64,000 nucleotides of DNA, taken from contig NC_073305.1 in NCBI RefSeq assembly GCF_027595985.1, positions 32,450,939-32,514,938 on the forward strand, given 5' to 3'. Below are positions 54,212-63,745 of this stretch, in pieces. The position numbers and the translations under genes were made by a program. Numbering within the stretch: the first letter of the stretch is position 1; each line of letters opens with the position of its first letter. Source of the stretch: Sorex araneus (Eukaryota; Chordata; Mammalia; Eulipotyphla; Soricidae). A model generated the notes under the pieces. It was not told the DNA's origin, did no database searches, and saw only the letters and a list, made by a program, of their open reading frames with translations.

Positions 54212-54389
54212 CTTCCGGCCCCGGCGCTGGCGGCCTCCGCGAAGCCGCGCGAAGGGGCCGCCGCTCCGCGGGCGCGTCCTGGGGGAGGGCGCGGGTGAAG
54301 GCTCCGGCGGCGCGGCGACGGGTCACCAGCGGCGGCCCGGAGGACAGCGGCCGGGGCCCCGCGGGCAGGGCGCAGCGAGCCCGGCGGGC

Positions 54390-54465
54390 GGCAGCAGCGG
54401 CAGTAGCGGCAGCAGCAGCAGCAGCAGCGGCAGCGGCAGCAGCGGCGGCAGCGGCAGCAGCAGCG
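54390..54465. repeat. CAG/CGG-type trinucleotide repeat, probable UBP1 5' UTR
   Basis: Interrupted AGC/GGC triplets on the plus strand read as GCT/GCC on the gene strand. They start about 180 nt upstream of the UBP1 start codon, so they are transcribed if initiation lies further upstream. Smaller GCC runs occur at 54523-54540 and 54567-54585. Confidence 0.85.
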
Positions 54466-55406
54466 GGAGCGGCCGGGCCGCCGGCAGCACCTCCCTCCCG
54501 CGGGCGTCGACCCCGCGCCTCATGCCGCCGCCGCCGCCCACCCTTCCGCGCCGCTAGCGCGGCTGCAGCCGCCGCCGCCGCCCGCCCAGCCCCGGGGCCC
54601 CCGGCCGCATCCTCCCCGGGACTGCGCGGGGGCGGGAGTCGAACCCGCTCCGCAGCCCGCGCGGGGGCCGAGCCCGCCCCGTCGCCCGCTCCCCCGGCCT
54701 CGACCCTCCCAGCAGCACCGCCCCGCGCCCGCCGCCCGCCGCCCGCCCGCCCCGGCTCTCGAGCGCCCCGCCGCCCCGGCCAACCCCGCCGACGCCGCTC
54801 CGCCGGCCCGGACGCTGCCTGCTCTACGGCTCCGACTCGAGCGCGGCCGCCGCTTCCGCCTCTCCGGCCCCGCCCCGGCCCCGCCCCCCGCGCTCGCCCC
54901 TCGCCCGGGCCCGCCCCGCACGGCCGCGCGCTTCCAGGCGCTCCCCGCGCGAGGCGACAGACGGACTGTCCGGACAGGGCGGCGCGGCCCCGCCTCTGAG
55001 GCGGGCTTCCAGCCCCGGCGCACTTGCTGCCTTCCGACGCGCCGGCCCAGGAAGAGGCGGGGCCCGAAACGCCGTCGGTCCCGCCCATCCGGAGCGGGCG
55101 AGCTGATTGACGGGCGAACTGGGCAATAACGACAAGCGCTTGATCCTGGCTCCCGTGAGTCTCCCTCCTACGCCCTGGATTAAAAAAAAAAATTACTCAA
55201 AAAAAATTTTTTTTTCCTGTTTGGATGGACACATTGGCACTTCATTGACAGCCCTGGACAGACTCCATTGGAGCGCACCGTTGCAAGTAATTCTAAAGGC
55301 AACTTCCTGAGGCGCTTTGCCCCTCTGTGGTCTTCAGCGTTAGCGCTACTTTTGCCCACACTATAGATGGAGAGAGTGATGAGTTTTCAGCCAATAGACT
55401 TTCAGC

Positions 55407-55690
55407 TTTTTTTTTTTCTTGAACTGAAAGATTTATTGGGCAAAATATCTAGATTGACGTGAGAGTCGACCAACCAGCGCTCCAGTGAAAGTGCTCTCTG
55501 GAGACTTCCAGGAATTGCTTGATTGCAGGGAGCATTGTGGCGACCCTGAGTTTGAAGTTGGGGTGCCGTCGCCCAAACAGCCGGCAGTCATGTTGTTATT
55601 GTTTCTGGTCCTGGTGTGGGGGGGCGGGGTCAGCTGACGTTGGGTTCCTAAGATCTCACTTAGGATCTCCGTGGGTGCAGGCTTCATGAC
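55407..55690 (-). pseudogene. Possible processed retrocopy 3' end, source unknown
   Basis: On the minus strand, AATAAA (complement of 55432-55437) is followed 14 nt later by an 11-A tail. The sequence before it is non-repetitive and includes an open frame of 84 codons (55433-55687) whose stop lies inside the AATAAA. I do not recognise the source, and no TSD is evident. It may instead be the end of an unknown gene or chance. Confidence 0.4.
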
Positions 55691-55927
55691 TGGGAAGCTG
55701 TTTTCTCAAGGGCTCCAGATTCTTTAATTTATTCTTTCTGCTGGCTTGTCTTCCCGCGACCTCAGTCGAGGCTGCTAAAACGCCTCAGACAACCATTCTG
55801 TGTAGTCTCCACTTTCTCGGAAAATGGCATCCTCATTCCTAAAGCGAGTGTTGTCAACCCTCCCCCCCCCCCAAAAAAAAAAAAGATCAATGGAATGGAA
55901 ACTTGCAGATTGTTTTGACCAAGATTT

Positions 55928-56101
55928 TTTTTTTTTCTCTTTGGGTCACACCTGGCGATGCACAGGGGTTACTCCTGGCTCTGCACTCAGGAATTACTCC
56001 TGGCGGTGCTCAGGGGACCATATATGGGACTCTGGGAATCGAACCCGGGTTGGCCGCATACAAGGCAAACGCCCTACCGGCTGTGCTCTCACTCCAGCCC
56101 C
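55928..56101 (-). mobile_element. SOR-type SINE with TSD
   Basis: Reversed, near-consensus; TTGACCAAGATT on both sides. Confidence 0.96.
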
Positions 56102-56337
56102 TTGACCAAGATTCTTTGCTTGATGGAACTGTAATCTTTTCCTGAACTTTCTCCTAGGTTCATCGATGTAAATCCGATGTTAGCAAGAACCCTCTGCCCT
56201 CACCTCTGATTGGGTTCCCACACCTCCAGGGCAGTACCTCACCCGCTGCCCCTAAGAATCGTTTTTCTGTACTGTATTCTGTTAGTCAAGCAGCTTCAGA
56301 ATCAGATGGGACAAGGAATAAATAATCGAGGGAATGT

Positions 56338-56508
56338 TGGAGCTGGAGCATATACAGCGCGTAGTGCGCTTGCCTTGCTGCACATGGCCAATCCGGGTTC
56401 TGTCTGAGGCATCCCATATGGTCTCCTGGGTTCGCAAGGAGTAATTCCTGAGTTGTAGAGCCAGGAGTAATCCTTGAACACCACCGAGTGTAGCCAAAAC
56501 GAAAAAAA
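56338..56508 (+). mobile_element. SOR-type SINE
   Basis: Diverged head; AATAATCGAGGGAATGTT and AATAATTGAGGGCATGTT flank it. Confidence 0.9.
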
Positions 56509-56569
56509 ATAATTGAGGGCATGTTTTGAAACTTCCAGAATCTATCATCTGGCCACAAATGGTGGTTGG

Positions 56570-56595
56570 TTTTTTTTTTTTTTTTTTTTTTTTTT
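56570..56595. repeat. Poly(T) run
   Basis: About 26 T residues with no recognisable element attached on the right. Confidence 0.85.
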
Positions 56596-56745
56596 AGTTC
56601 AAAGTATACTCACTTCTTTCCTCAGAGTGCAAGTTCTTAGAGCACTAACTTCTAATATCTTATGAGGTCCTTGGACAGATAAGATTTGAGGGTACAATTC
56701 CTTGAGTGTAACTCTAAGATCTTCATATGAAGACCTGAGAATTGA

Positions 56746-56804
56746 CCCACATGGTGACTCAATAAAAAATTAAAAAAAAAAAGTAAATAAAAATAAAAAA
56801 AAAA
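56746..56804 (+). mobile_element. 59-bp L1 3' terminus insertion with perfect TSD
   Basis: Only CACATGGTGACTCAATAAAA and an A-rich tail are inserted, between two exact copies of AGACCTGAGAATTGA (56731-56745, 56805-56819). Confidence 0.92.
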
Positions 56805-57304
56805 AGACCTGAGAATTGAAAACAGGTCATCTGTCCAACTGCCACCTTATATGACACTAGCTGAGGCTTAGGAAGCTACATAGAACTTTCCTTGCAAAAA
56901 AAATGGAGAAATAATAGGGACTGAACAGTTACTGATTCCAATAAATCTGAAATCCAATTGGGCAGATGTTACTGGTTCTTTGGTTAGGACTCAGTCATTC
57001 TTTCTCAGGAGAACTTTGTGGTTCTTGCCTCCATTTTCTGGGCTCTTGGTCCTACCCCCTGTGTTATCCTTCCAGTTCTACAGATTGTTTAGACCTAAGT
57101 AGTTTTCTCAGCTCCTTCCTGCTATGTTCTGTTTAGGATGGAGGTGTCTGGATACTCTCTTCATTTTGCACATCATTGTCCCTTTCTGTCAAAGCATATA
57201 ACATTTTGTTTTTTAAACTTTGTAAGTTTCCCATGAATCCATTTGTAATCTACTTCAATGAACAGAAACTACACCAACATGTCATGAGGCTGACCTGATT
57301 TCTT

Positions 57305-57451
57305 TTTTGCAGGGGAGAGGGCACACCTGGCGGTGGTGCTCAGGGATCACTCCTGGTGGGGCTCGGGGACCATATGGAGGTGCAAGGAACCAAACCCAGG
57401 TTAGCTGTGTACAAGACAAAAGTCCGACCTGCTGACTTATCACTCCAGTCC
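57305..57451 (-). mobile_element. SOR-type SINE, shortened
   Basis: GGCACACCTGGCGGTGGTGC to TATCACTCCAGTCCC. Confidence 0.87.
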
Positions 57452-57739
57452 CTGACTTGCTCTTTTCTAAACTGTGGTCAGATATCAGCGAGGACTCCAG
57501 TTTATGAAGAATTAACTAGAAGAAGAGGAGGATCAATTTCTAAGTTTGCTATTGACCAGAGTCCTATTCAATACAAATTGGCATGCCCCCCTCCCAACCC
57601 CCATCTGCCAACTTAGTTAACCAAGTGAAGAGAAGCTGCTGTGTTTAATGACATGGTCTCCAGAGCCCACATTGTTTCTTCCACTTTATTTCTGTCTGAT
57701 AAAAGCACATCACTCAGCCTAGTATCTACTTAAGAACAG

Positions 57740-57900
57740 GAGCATTGGAGGAAAGAGTTCAGTGGGCTGAGCACATGCTTTGCATACAGGAAACCTGGGC
57801 TTGGGACCTCAAGCTCTGCATGGCCCCCTGAGCACGGGACTCCACAGCACTGAGCCAGATATAGCTCTGAGTATGTCTGGGTGTGGTCCCCAAACAAAAG
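57740..57900 (+). mobile_element. SOR-type SINE, diverged
   Basis: GAGTTCAGTGGGCTGAGCAC to GTCTGGGTGTGGTCCCC. Confidence 0.72.
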
Positions 57901-57970
57901 AAACAGAGGCAGCCTCTCGGTGCTTACTAAGGGGTGTGCTTTATACCAACTGTATAAATAGAGAAGGTAC

Positions 57971-58148
57971 AGGGGCCCAAGCAATAGTATAGTGGGTAGG
58001 AATTTACCTTGCACGCAGCCAACCCTAGTTAGATCCCTGGCATCCCCTATGGTCCCCCAAGCACCAACCAGAAGTAATTCCTGTGTGCAGAGCCAGGAGT
58101 AGCCCCTGAGCATTGCCAGATGTGACCCAAAGAGAAAAAATAAAAAAG
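57971..58148 (+). mobile_element. SOR-type SINE
   Basis: GGGGCCCAAGCAATAGTATAG to CCAGATGTGACCC. Confidence 0.9.
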
Positions 58149-58264
58149 GAGAAAGAAATAGATGTACAGTAAACCCACACCCTATACACCTCAGCCCAGG
58201 CCCTTTGCCTAGTCTGTATTGTAAATGGGGGGAATGTAGGAAAATAAATCAAAAAGCAAGAGCT

Positions 58265-58345
58265 TCTCAGAGCTAGGGATACAATTCTGGGGTATGTTGC
58301 TCAGTCTGAGTCGAAGAGCACAACCACATGTGACCTCCAACAAAC
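58265..58345 (+). mobile_element. Possible degraded SINE
   Basis: Weak match: GAGCTAGGGATACAATTC and ACATGTGACC with an A-rich end. Confidence 0.35.
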
Positions 58346-58648
58346 AAAAAGATCAAGAGTTTCTAAAGTTGATTCCTAGTTGTGCCACATTCTGAAAAGG
58401 TGAATGTCAAAAAAATTATAGAGATATTTTTAAACATCACAGTCACTTTCATCATTATCATAACTCAATAGCTTTCTAAAGGCATTAGACAGCATAATTA
58501 GAACAGAAAAAAGAAATTATAAATATAAAAATGAAAAGGAGGAGATTAAAATTAACACTGCTGAGTGTGGCCTCAAAACAAAACAAAACAAAAATTAAAT
58601 AGATTAAATGTCCACATGTCTGGAAATGCCATGGCAATCCAGTAAAGG

Positions 58649-58820
58649 TTTTTTTGTTTTCTTTTTGGGTCACACCCGGCAATGATCAGGGTTGCTCCTG
58701 GTTCTGCACCCAAGAATCACTCCTGGCGGTGCTTGAAGGACCATATGGGATGCTGGAGATCGAACCCTGGCCGGCCGCATGCAAGACAAATGCCCTGCCC
58801 GCTGTACTATCTTCCGGCCC
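58649..58820 (-). mobile_element. SOR-type SINE
   Basis: GGGTCACACCCGGCAATG to ACTATCTTCCGGCCCC; AGTAAAGGTTT and AGTAAAGATTT flank it. Confidence 0.93.
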
Positions 58821-58904
58821 CTCAAGTAAAGATTTAATAAGATGATGGCATAAGCGTGAATATTCATAACTCAATAGTGTTTTTTTTTTTAATTTTTAAA
58901 AAGA

Positions 58905-59545
58905 GTCTCTTGCCCCCGAGCCTGGCTGTCTTCCCCGGGGCCCCTCAGAGGGGTGGGCTTCAGTTTCTCTACCTGCCCTGAGCAGAGCTTCCATGGCTGA
59001 AGACCTCCAGGGCCTACGCACAGCCATGCTCAAGGCCCCTCTCCACATGTTCGGACGAGCTTCACGCATGAAGAAACCTGCAGAGGAACCCAGGTGTGTG
59101 GGACTAGGGGCTGAGACGTCCAAGCCTGCTCGGATCTGGACTGGACCTCTTCCACTCAGATTCCCCATTTTCCAGTAGGTAGGTGGTCACACCCAGGGAC
59201 TGCCCCCGGCACCATGTAATCCCACCAATGGCCAACATTCAGAGACTATAAAACTAAGCTCCCAGAAGACATCTTATGGCCTAGCTCTCCCTCTTGGAGA
59301 ACCTGGCAAGCTACTGAGAGTTTCCTGCCCACATGGGAGAGCCTCACAAACTCCCCATGGCTTATTCATATGCCAAAACCAGTAACAATGATGGGTCTCA
59401 TTCCCCTGACCCTGAAAGAGCCTGCAATGTGGCACCATTGGAAAGGACGAGTAAAGAGGGGCTTCTAAAGTCTCAGGGCTAGGATGAATGGAGACGCTAC
59501 TGAGATATTCGCTCAAGAAATTCGACTATCAACGGGATGATGATA

Positions 59546-59574
<29 letters not shown>
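58905..59574 (+). repeat. CG-rich module joined to long-form type-2 SINE body, copy 2
   Basis: The module (58905-59283) shares CCACATGTTCGGACGAGC with the CCACATGCTTGGGCCAAGC block at 50007-50035. It is followed by a type-2 body (59284-59530) with the same ~85-bp extra segment (TCATTCCCCTGACCCTGAAA) as 49651-49910. It ends in (GAT)n. Confidence 0.75.
59530..59574 (+). repeat. (GAT)n tail of a type-2 SINE body
   Basis: GATGAT units begin at the GGGATGA end of the long type-2 SINE body. They look like expansion of the element's own terminus. Confidence 0.8.
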
Positions 59575-59576
<2 letters not shown>

Positions 59577-59750
59577 AATTTTTTGTCTTTTGGAGGCACA
59601 CCCAAGTGGTGCTCAGGGGTTAATCCTGGCTCTGCACTGAGGAATCACTCCTGCCAGTGCTCGGGGGACCATATGGGATGCCAGGGATTAAACCCAAGTT
59701 GGCCATGTGCAAGACAAACGCCCTTCCCGTTGTGCTATTGCTCCAGCCCC
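59577..59750 (-). mobile_element. SOR-type SINE
   Basis: GGCACACCCAAGTGGTGC to TATTGCTCCAGCCCC. Confidence 0.92.
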
Positions 59751-59795
59751 CTCAGTGTTTTTTTTTAAATAGGTTTGAAAAGAAAATGCTAAATG

Positions 59796-59955
59796 GGCCA
59801 GCAACCTAGTATAGTGGTTAGGGCATTTGGTTTATACATGGTTGGTTGCTGATACCCAGTAAGGTTTCCTGAGCTCCACCAGGAGTGATCTCTGAGCACA
59901 GAACCAGGAGAAAGCCCTCAGCACCACCAGGTGTGGCCCCCAAAGAAAACAAAAG
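59796..59955 (+). mobile_element. SOR-type SINE, diverged
   Basis: GGGCCAGCAACCTAGTATAG to CCAGGTGTGGCCCCC. Confidence 0.82.
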
Positions 59956-60194
59956 TTATCGCTATTTAACACGTATACCAAGGCCACATAATGGAGTAGC
60001 TGTGATAGTTTTATAAGTGGGGGCAGAAAATTTTTGTAGTCTGGCTTTAGTCTATGGAAAACCACTGCTCTCTGGGTGTCTTTGGCCACCTGGAGATTTT
60101 CATTGTGTTAAGGTAAGTAATTGTTTATAATTGTTTATTGATTGGTTAACTTTGTTGCTACATTTTACATTTGGTGATTTGTTGTTGCTGGATC

Positions 60195-60365
60195 TTTTTT
60201 TTTTTTTTGGAGGGGGGCGTCTCACCCTGCCTTGACTGGAAGCTATTGTTAGCGCCTTACTCAGGAGTCGCTCCTGCTAGTGCTCAGGGAATTTAAGGTG
60301 CTGAGGCTCAAACCCGGTTTCCTCACATGCAAATGTGCTCCAACTCATTGAGAATCTCCCTGGTC
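60195..60365 (-). mobile_element. Old SINE
   Basis: Reversed and diverged: CAGGAGTCGCTCCTGC and CTCAAACCCGGTTTCC. Confidence 0.55.
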
Positions 60366-60561
60366 CTGTGTTTGTTTTGGATTTTTATGTTTTTATAAGC
60401 TGTTGCGGTCTGCTCAAGCCCCATTAACAATAATTACTAACAGCTATTAGCACACACAATATGCGTACATATTAAAACTCTGTCGTGAAACCAAATTTCA
60501 ACATGGAGGGAGATGTTAGATAAATTCAATCAGTTTGGTTGAATGTTGCCTCTGGACCTAA

Positions 60562-60800
60562 TTTTTTTTTTTTTTTTGCATGTAAAACAGAAACTTTATT
60601 TGGAAGTTTTGTGGAAGGGGTGAGAGGAAGAGAGAATGCGCTCAAGAGAAAACATGGGCTTCTTCAGAGTGGAAAGGGAGCGTCGGTACACATCCCAGCA
60701 TTAAGGTATGAAAGGATAGGGTATGAAAGCACACATCTCAAGAGGAGAGATGTAGGAAACACACGTGCTCGCTCAGCAACATGTGCTCAGGCCTCATATA
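60562..60800 (-). pseudogene. Possible processed retrocopy 3' end, source unknown
   Basis: On the minus strand, AATAAA (complement of 60595-60600) is followed 17 nt later by a 16-A tail. Non-SINE sequence to about 60800 precedes it. No product is recognised. An old LTR or SINE end is an alternative. Confidence 0.4.
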
Positions 60801-60807
60801 CGTCTCT

Positions 60808-60962
60808 GGAGCTATGTTTTTTGTGCCACACCCAGTGGTTGGGTGTGTGTGTGCTAATCCTAACTCAGGGCAGCCAGGGTTACTTGGAGATCAAGTGGTG
60901 GTGGGGGTGTCCAACCAGCTCTCCCACACACAATATGCTCAGCCCTTTGAGTTGCCCGGCCT
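60808..60962 (-). mobile_element. Old SINE, diverged
   Basis: GTGCCACACCCAGTGGTTGG to GCCCTTTGAGTTGCCCGGCC. Confidence 0.55.
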
Positions 60963-61067
60963 AGATTCTGTTTCTGAACAACTGAGTGCACTTCCGCGCT
61001 ATAGCAGGTCACACAGCCAGTGAATCCCCTGCTCTCGTACCTGTGAGGTGCTTCTCCTATCTATTTA

Positions 61068-61483
61068 TTACAGTGGTGCTGACATTTATGGTCCTGTGTA
61101 TTTAGGACTTCATGTTGATAGCTCAGACATTTGCTAAGTCCTTGAACAATGGTGCTGGCTGAGGCCTGATGGAGAGGCAAAAGTCATCTCCAGAAAATCT
61201 CATTTCTTGCTTTCTTTTGTATTTGTTTTTGGTTCACAGCTGGCAGTGCTCGGGGGTTGGTCCCTGGCTCAGTGCTGAGAAGCTACCTGTGGAAGTGCTT
61301 CAGCGGCCACTGGGTGCTGGGGATGGAACAAGGCCGCTTACACATAAATCCTGCACTTGGCCCATTGAACTTGCTTCCGGGGTCCCTAAATAGACTTATA
61401 TGAATAGACATTATTCATAAAATATAACATGAACACCAAATTATTTTGTACATACTGACCATAAATGTCAGCACCATTGTAAG
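61068..61483. repeat. 26-bp inverted repeats 416 bp end to end
   Basis: The left arm 61068-61093 and right arm 61458-61483 are inverted copies with one mismatch; TGGTGCTGACATTTATGGTC is exact in both. Confidence 0.9.
61221..61386 (-). mobile_element. Old SINE inside an inverted-repeat pair
   Basis: GGTTCACAGCTGGCAGTGCTC to CTTGCTTCCGGGGTCCC. Confidence 0.65.
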
Positions 61484-61547
61484 CACATTACCTTAATTAT
61501 AATAAATTAAAAGAAAATAAATTACATAAGTATAATATATATAGCTA

Positions 61548-61567
61548 TGCACATATATGTGTATATA

Positions 61568-61602
<35 letters not shown>
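61548..61602. repeat. (TA)n/(GT)n microsatellite
   Basis: TATATG, GTGTGT and then an uninterrupted TA run. Confidence 0.9.
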
Positions 61603-61604
<2 letters not shown>

Positions 61605-62284
61605 AACACATAGACTGATATATTCTAATTGTAGGTCCCTTTTCCCCCTCAGAAAGCATATGTGTTACTTTATCACCTAAAGTTCTCCCCACAGGAAGGA
61701 TTTCCTTTCATTGCTACCTTTCAGGGCAGTGGGAACAAAGTGGTCCTGCTTGCAGAGAAGGATCTTCCAAAATGGAGCTCAAGCTCTCCCCTTTGACCCA
61801 ATCACTTGTTCAGGCCTGTGCTTTGCGCATTAGCTGGAGGCTGTGTCACCTCAGCTCTGTGCCGAGGGCGAGCTCTGACCTCTTCTTTTCCCCTAACTTC
61901 TCCCACACTTACTTTCCCTGTTACAAAAACCTGCTTGAAATGTACAATAGCGCTATCTGGGAAGGCAGAGGTGAAACAGAATCTGAGTTTGCTAACACAT
62001 TTCAAATGATTTGATTTCACTAAGCTCCATATGTCTGATCTGTAAGCATTTTTTTTTTTTTTTGTATTTTGTGGTCTGCATTCTCTTGAGAGAGACCTGA
62101 ACCAGGTATGATAACTGGTCTTGGATAAAAATGTTAGCTACAAATCTACATTGGACTAGCAATCTGCAGGCAAAGGAAATCCTTAATCCTTTGGATAATC
62201 AAGATGTTATCCAAACTACTACCTGTTACTCTTGTTGGTCCTCTATTCAGATAGCTTTTCTCTTGAGCATCACTAATCTGTGTC

Positions 62285-62460
62285 TTTTAGGCTCTGTGAT
62301 AGTTTTGTGTGGCCATGTGAATTCTGACAAATGGAGTGTGGGTAGGAGTTACATGTTTAGCCACTTCAGAATTCCCATGCCATTCTTTGTACTTTCTATG
62401 AGAGAGGAACATGTTCTTGATGCTGCCTTTTGCTGTCAGACCTGGGCTCTGGACTTTTAG
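62285..62460 (+). mobile_element. Probable MLT1-type (MaLR) LTR remnant
   Basis: TGTGATAGTTTTGTGTGGCC, ACAAATGGAGTGTGGGTAGG and GTTTAGCCACTTC follow the order of MLT1 LTR sequence as I remember it. It is an old non-coding remnant. Confidence 0.5.
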
Positions 62461-62473
62461 AGGAAGTACTAAC

Positions 62474-62708
62474 TGGAGCCATAGCACAGTGGGTTGGGTG
62501 TTTGCCTTGCACGCGGCCGACTCAGGTTTGATTCCTCCGTCCCTATCGGAGAGCCCAGCAAGCTACTAAGAGTATCACACCTGCACAGCAGAACCTGTCA
62601 AGCTACCTGTGGTGTATTTGATATGCCAAAAACAGTAACAAGTCTCACAAAGGAGACGTGTGCCGGCTCGAGCAAACTGATGAACAACGGGACGGCAGTG
62701 CTACAGTA
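62474..62708 (+). mobile_element. Type-2 SINE, full length with TSD
   Basis: SOR-like head, alternative body, terminus GACGGCAGTGCTACAG; TACTAACTGG on both sides. The (GT)n tract at 62725 starts right after it. Confidence 0.93.
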
Positions 62709-62722
62709 CTACTACTAACTGG

Positions 62723-62724
<2 letters not shown>

Positions 62725-62771
<47 letters not shown>
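62725..62771. repeat. (GT)n microsatellite
   Basis: About 23 uninterrupted GT units directly after a type-2 SINE and its TSD. Confidence 0.97.
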
Positions 62772-62772
<1 letters not shown>

Positions 62773-63005
62773 CGGGGGGATTCTTATGAAAATGGTGACA
62801 ATGGAGAACAAAGGGTGAACAAAGACGATTGGTAGTCGGAAAGGTGTAGCAGATAGGTACTTTCACACAACTTTTGCTGTTTAGGCACATAAATCAAGTC
62901 TAGCACCCAGTCTCGCACTGATAGAGGTGGTGTATCTAGATTTAGAGGAATTCAGGCAGAAGTGATTGTCTCTTACAGGCCCATTTATTTAAATTCTCCA
63001 CTGTG

Positions 63006-63195
63006 GGGGATGGAACGCTAGTACACTGGGTAGGGTGTTTGCCTAGCACGCTGCCAATATGGGTTTGATCCCTGGCACCCCATATAGTCTTCTGAGCCTT
63101 CCAGGAATGAGCACTGAGCACAGAGCCAGAAGTAAGCCCTGTGCATAGCCAAATGTGGCCACTAACCCCCTTCCCCAAAACTAAAACTAAATAAT
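63006..63195 (+). mobile_element. SOR-type SINE
   Basis: GGATGGAACGCTAGTACACTG to CCAAATGTGGCC; (AAT)n tail. Confidence 0.85.
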
Positions 63196-63348
63196 AATAA
63201 AAGAATTACCTATTATGATACTTTTTTTTTCTTACTAAATCAAGTCCAATACAAAATGAGTTGCATTTGAGTGGATCTCCCTGGATCCAGGAAGCTGGAA
63301 CCCAAAATGTCTCCATGGAGCAGAGTTCCTGGTCAATAATTTTTATGC

Positions 63349-63466
63349 AGGAGCCAGAGAGATATCAGAAAGGGCAGGGCACTGGCCCATATAGTCCCCC
63401 AGGCCATGCCAGGAGAGATCCCTGGGTACAAAGCCACCACTGGGTGTGGCCCCAAAATAAAACAAC
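63349..63466 (+). mobile_element. SOR-type SINE with head/B-box deletion
   Basis: It jumps from GGGCACTGG to CCCATATAGTCCCC. Confidence 0.82.
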
Positions 63467-63649
63467 AAACATCCTTCACACAATACTGCCAAGGGGAAAT
63501 ACATGATTAAGCAACTGCAATTTGTAGATGTTTGGTAAAGCAATTAACGTATCAATTCAATGATAATTTTTACCTATATTCAGTTTATACGGCACTGTAA
63601 AAAATTACCGGGAAAATTGAAGCAACACAAATTTTGGCATGGGAGCAGC

Positions 63650-63745
63650 CTGGTGGTATGGGGGTGGCGGCTGGTAGTGCCAAGGATCAAGCCCAGAGTT
63701 CTCACATGCTAGAGGCACCTCCCTTGCCCTGTTGTGTACTACTGA
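63650..63745 (-). mobile_element. Degraded tRNA-type SINE
   Basis: CAAGGATCAAGCCCAGAG and TCACATGCTAGAGGC. Confidence 0.45.

Larger units (their letters stand above)
34812..54098 (-). other. UBP1: UBP1 intron 1
   Basis: This 19.3-kb intron is mostly SINEs plus an ancient antisense L1 (36030-37000), L1 3' ends (42200-42640, 43194-43900), a probable L2 remnant (38160-38400) and the CG-rich composite repeat at 49651-50457. Little that is recognisable is present in 38400-40500, 41100-41960, 49000-49600 or 52062-53790. Confidence 0.9.
53790..55115 (-). promoter_or_regulatory. UBP1: CpG island / UBP1 promoter and 5' UTR region
   Basis: This stretch is very GC-rich with dense CpG, in sharp contrast to the AT-rich DNA on both sides. 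It covers exon 1, the first 300 bp of intron 1 and about 900 bp upstream. Several GC boxes (GGGGCGGGGC on the minus strand) lie around 54865-54920 and no TATA box is evident, which suggests dispersed initiation. There is no sign of a divergent gene on the plus strand. Confidence 0.85.

Noticed and set aside
34660-54211. Assignment of the gene to TFCP2 instead of UBP1
   Set aside because: [24 protein letters not shown] and the 36-residue cassette fit UBP1; TFCP2 differs at each of these.
54295-54999. 234-codon plus-strand Ala/Arg/Pro frame, and a 341-codon minus-strand frame at 54063-55088
   Set aside because: GC-rich DNA lacks stop codons by composition. The minus-strand frame overlaps UBP1 exon 1 out of frame and has no recognisable domain.
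55116-57000. Divergent gene sharing the UBP1 CpG island
   Set aside because: No exon with splice sites or recognisable protein was found to the right. In human the next upstream neighbour, as I recall, is distant (CLASP2).
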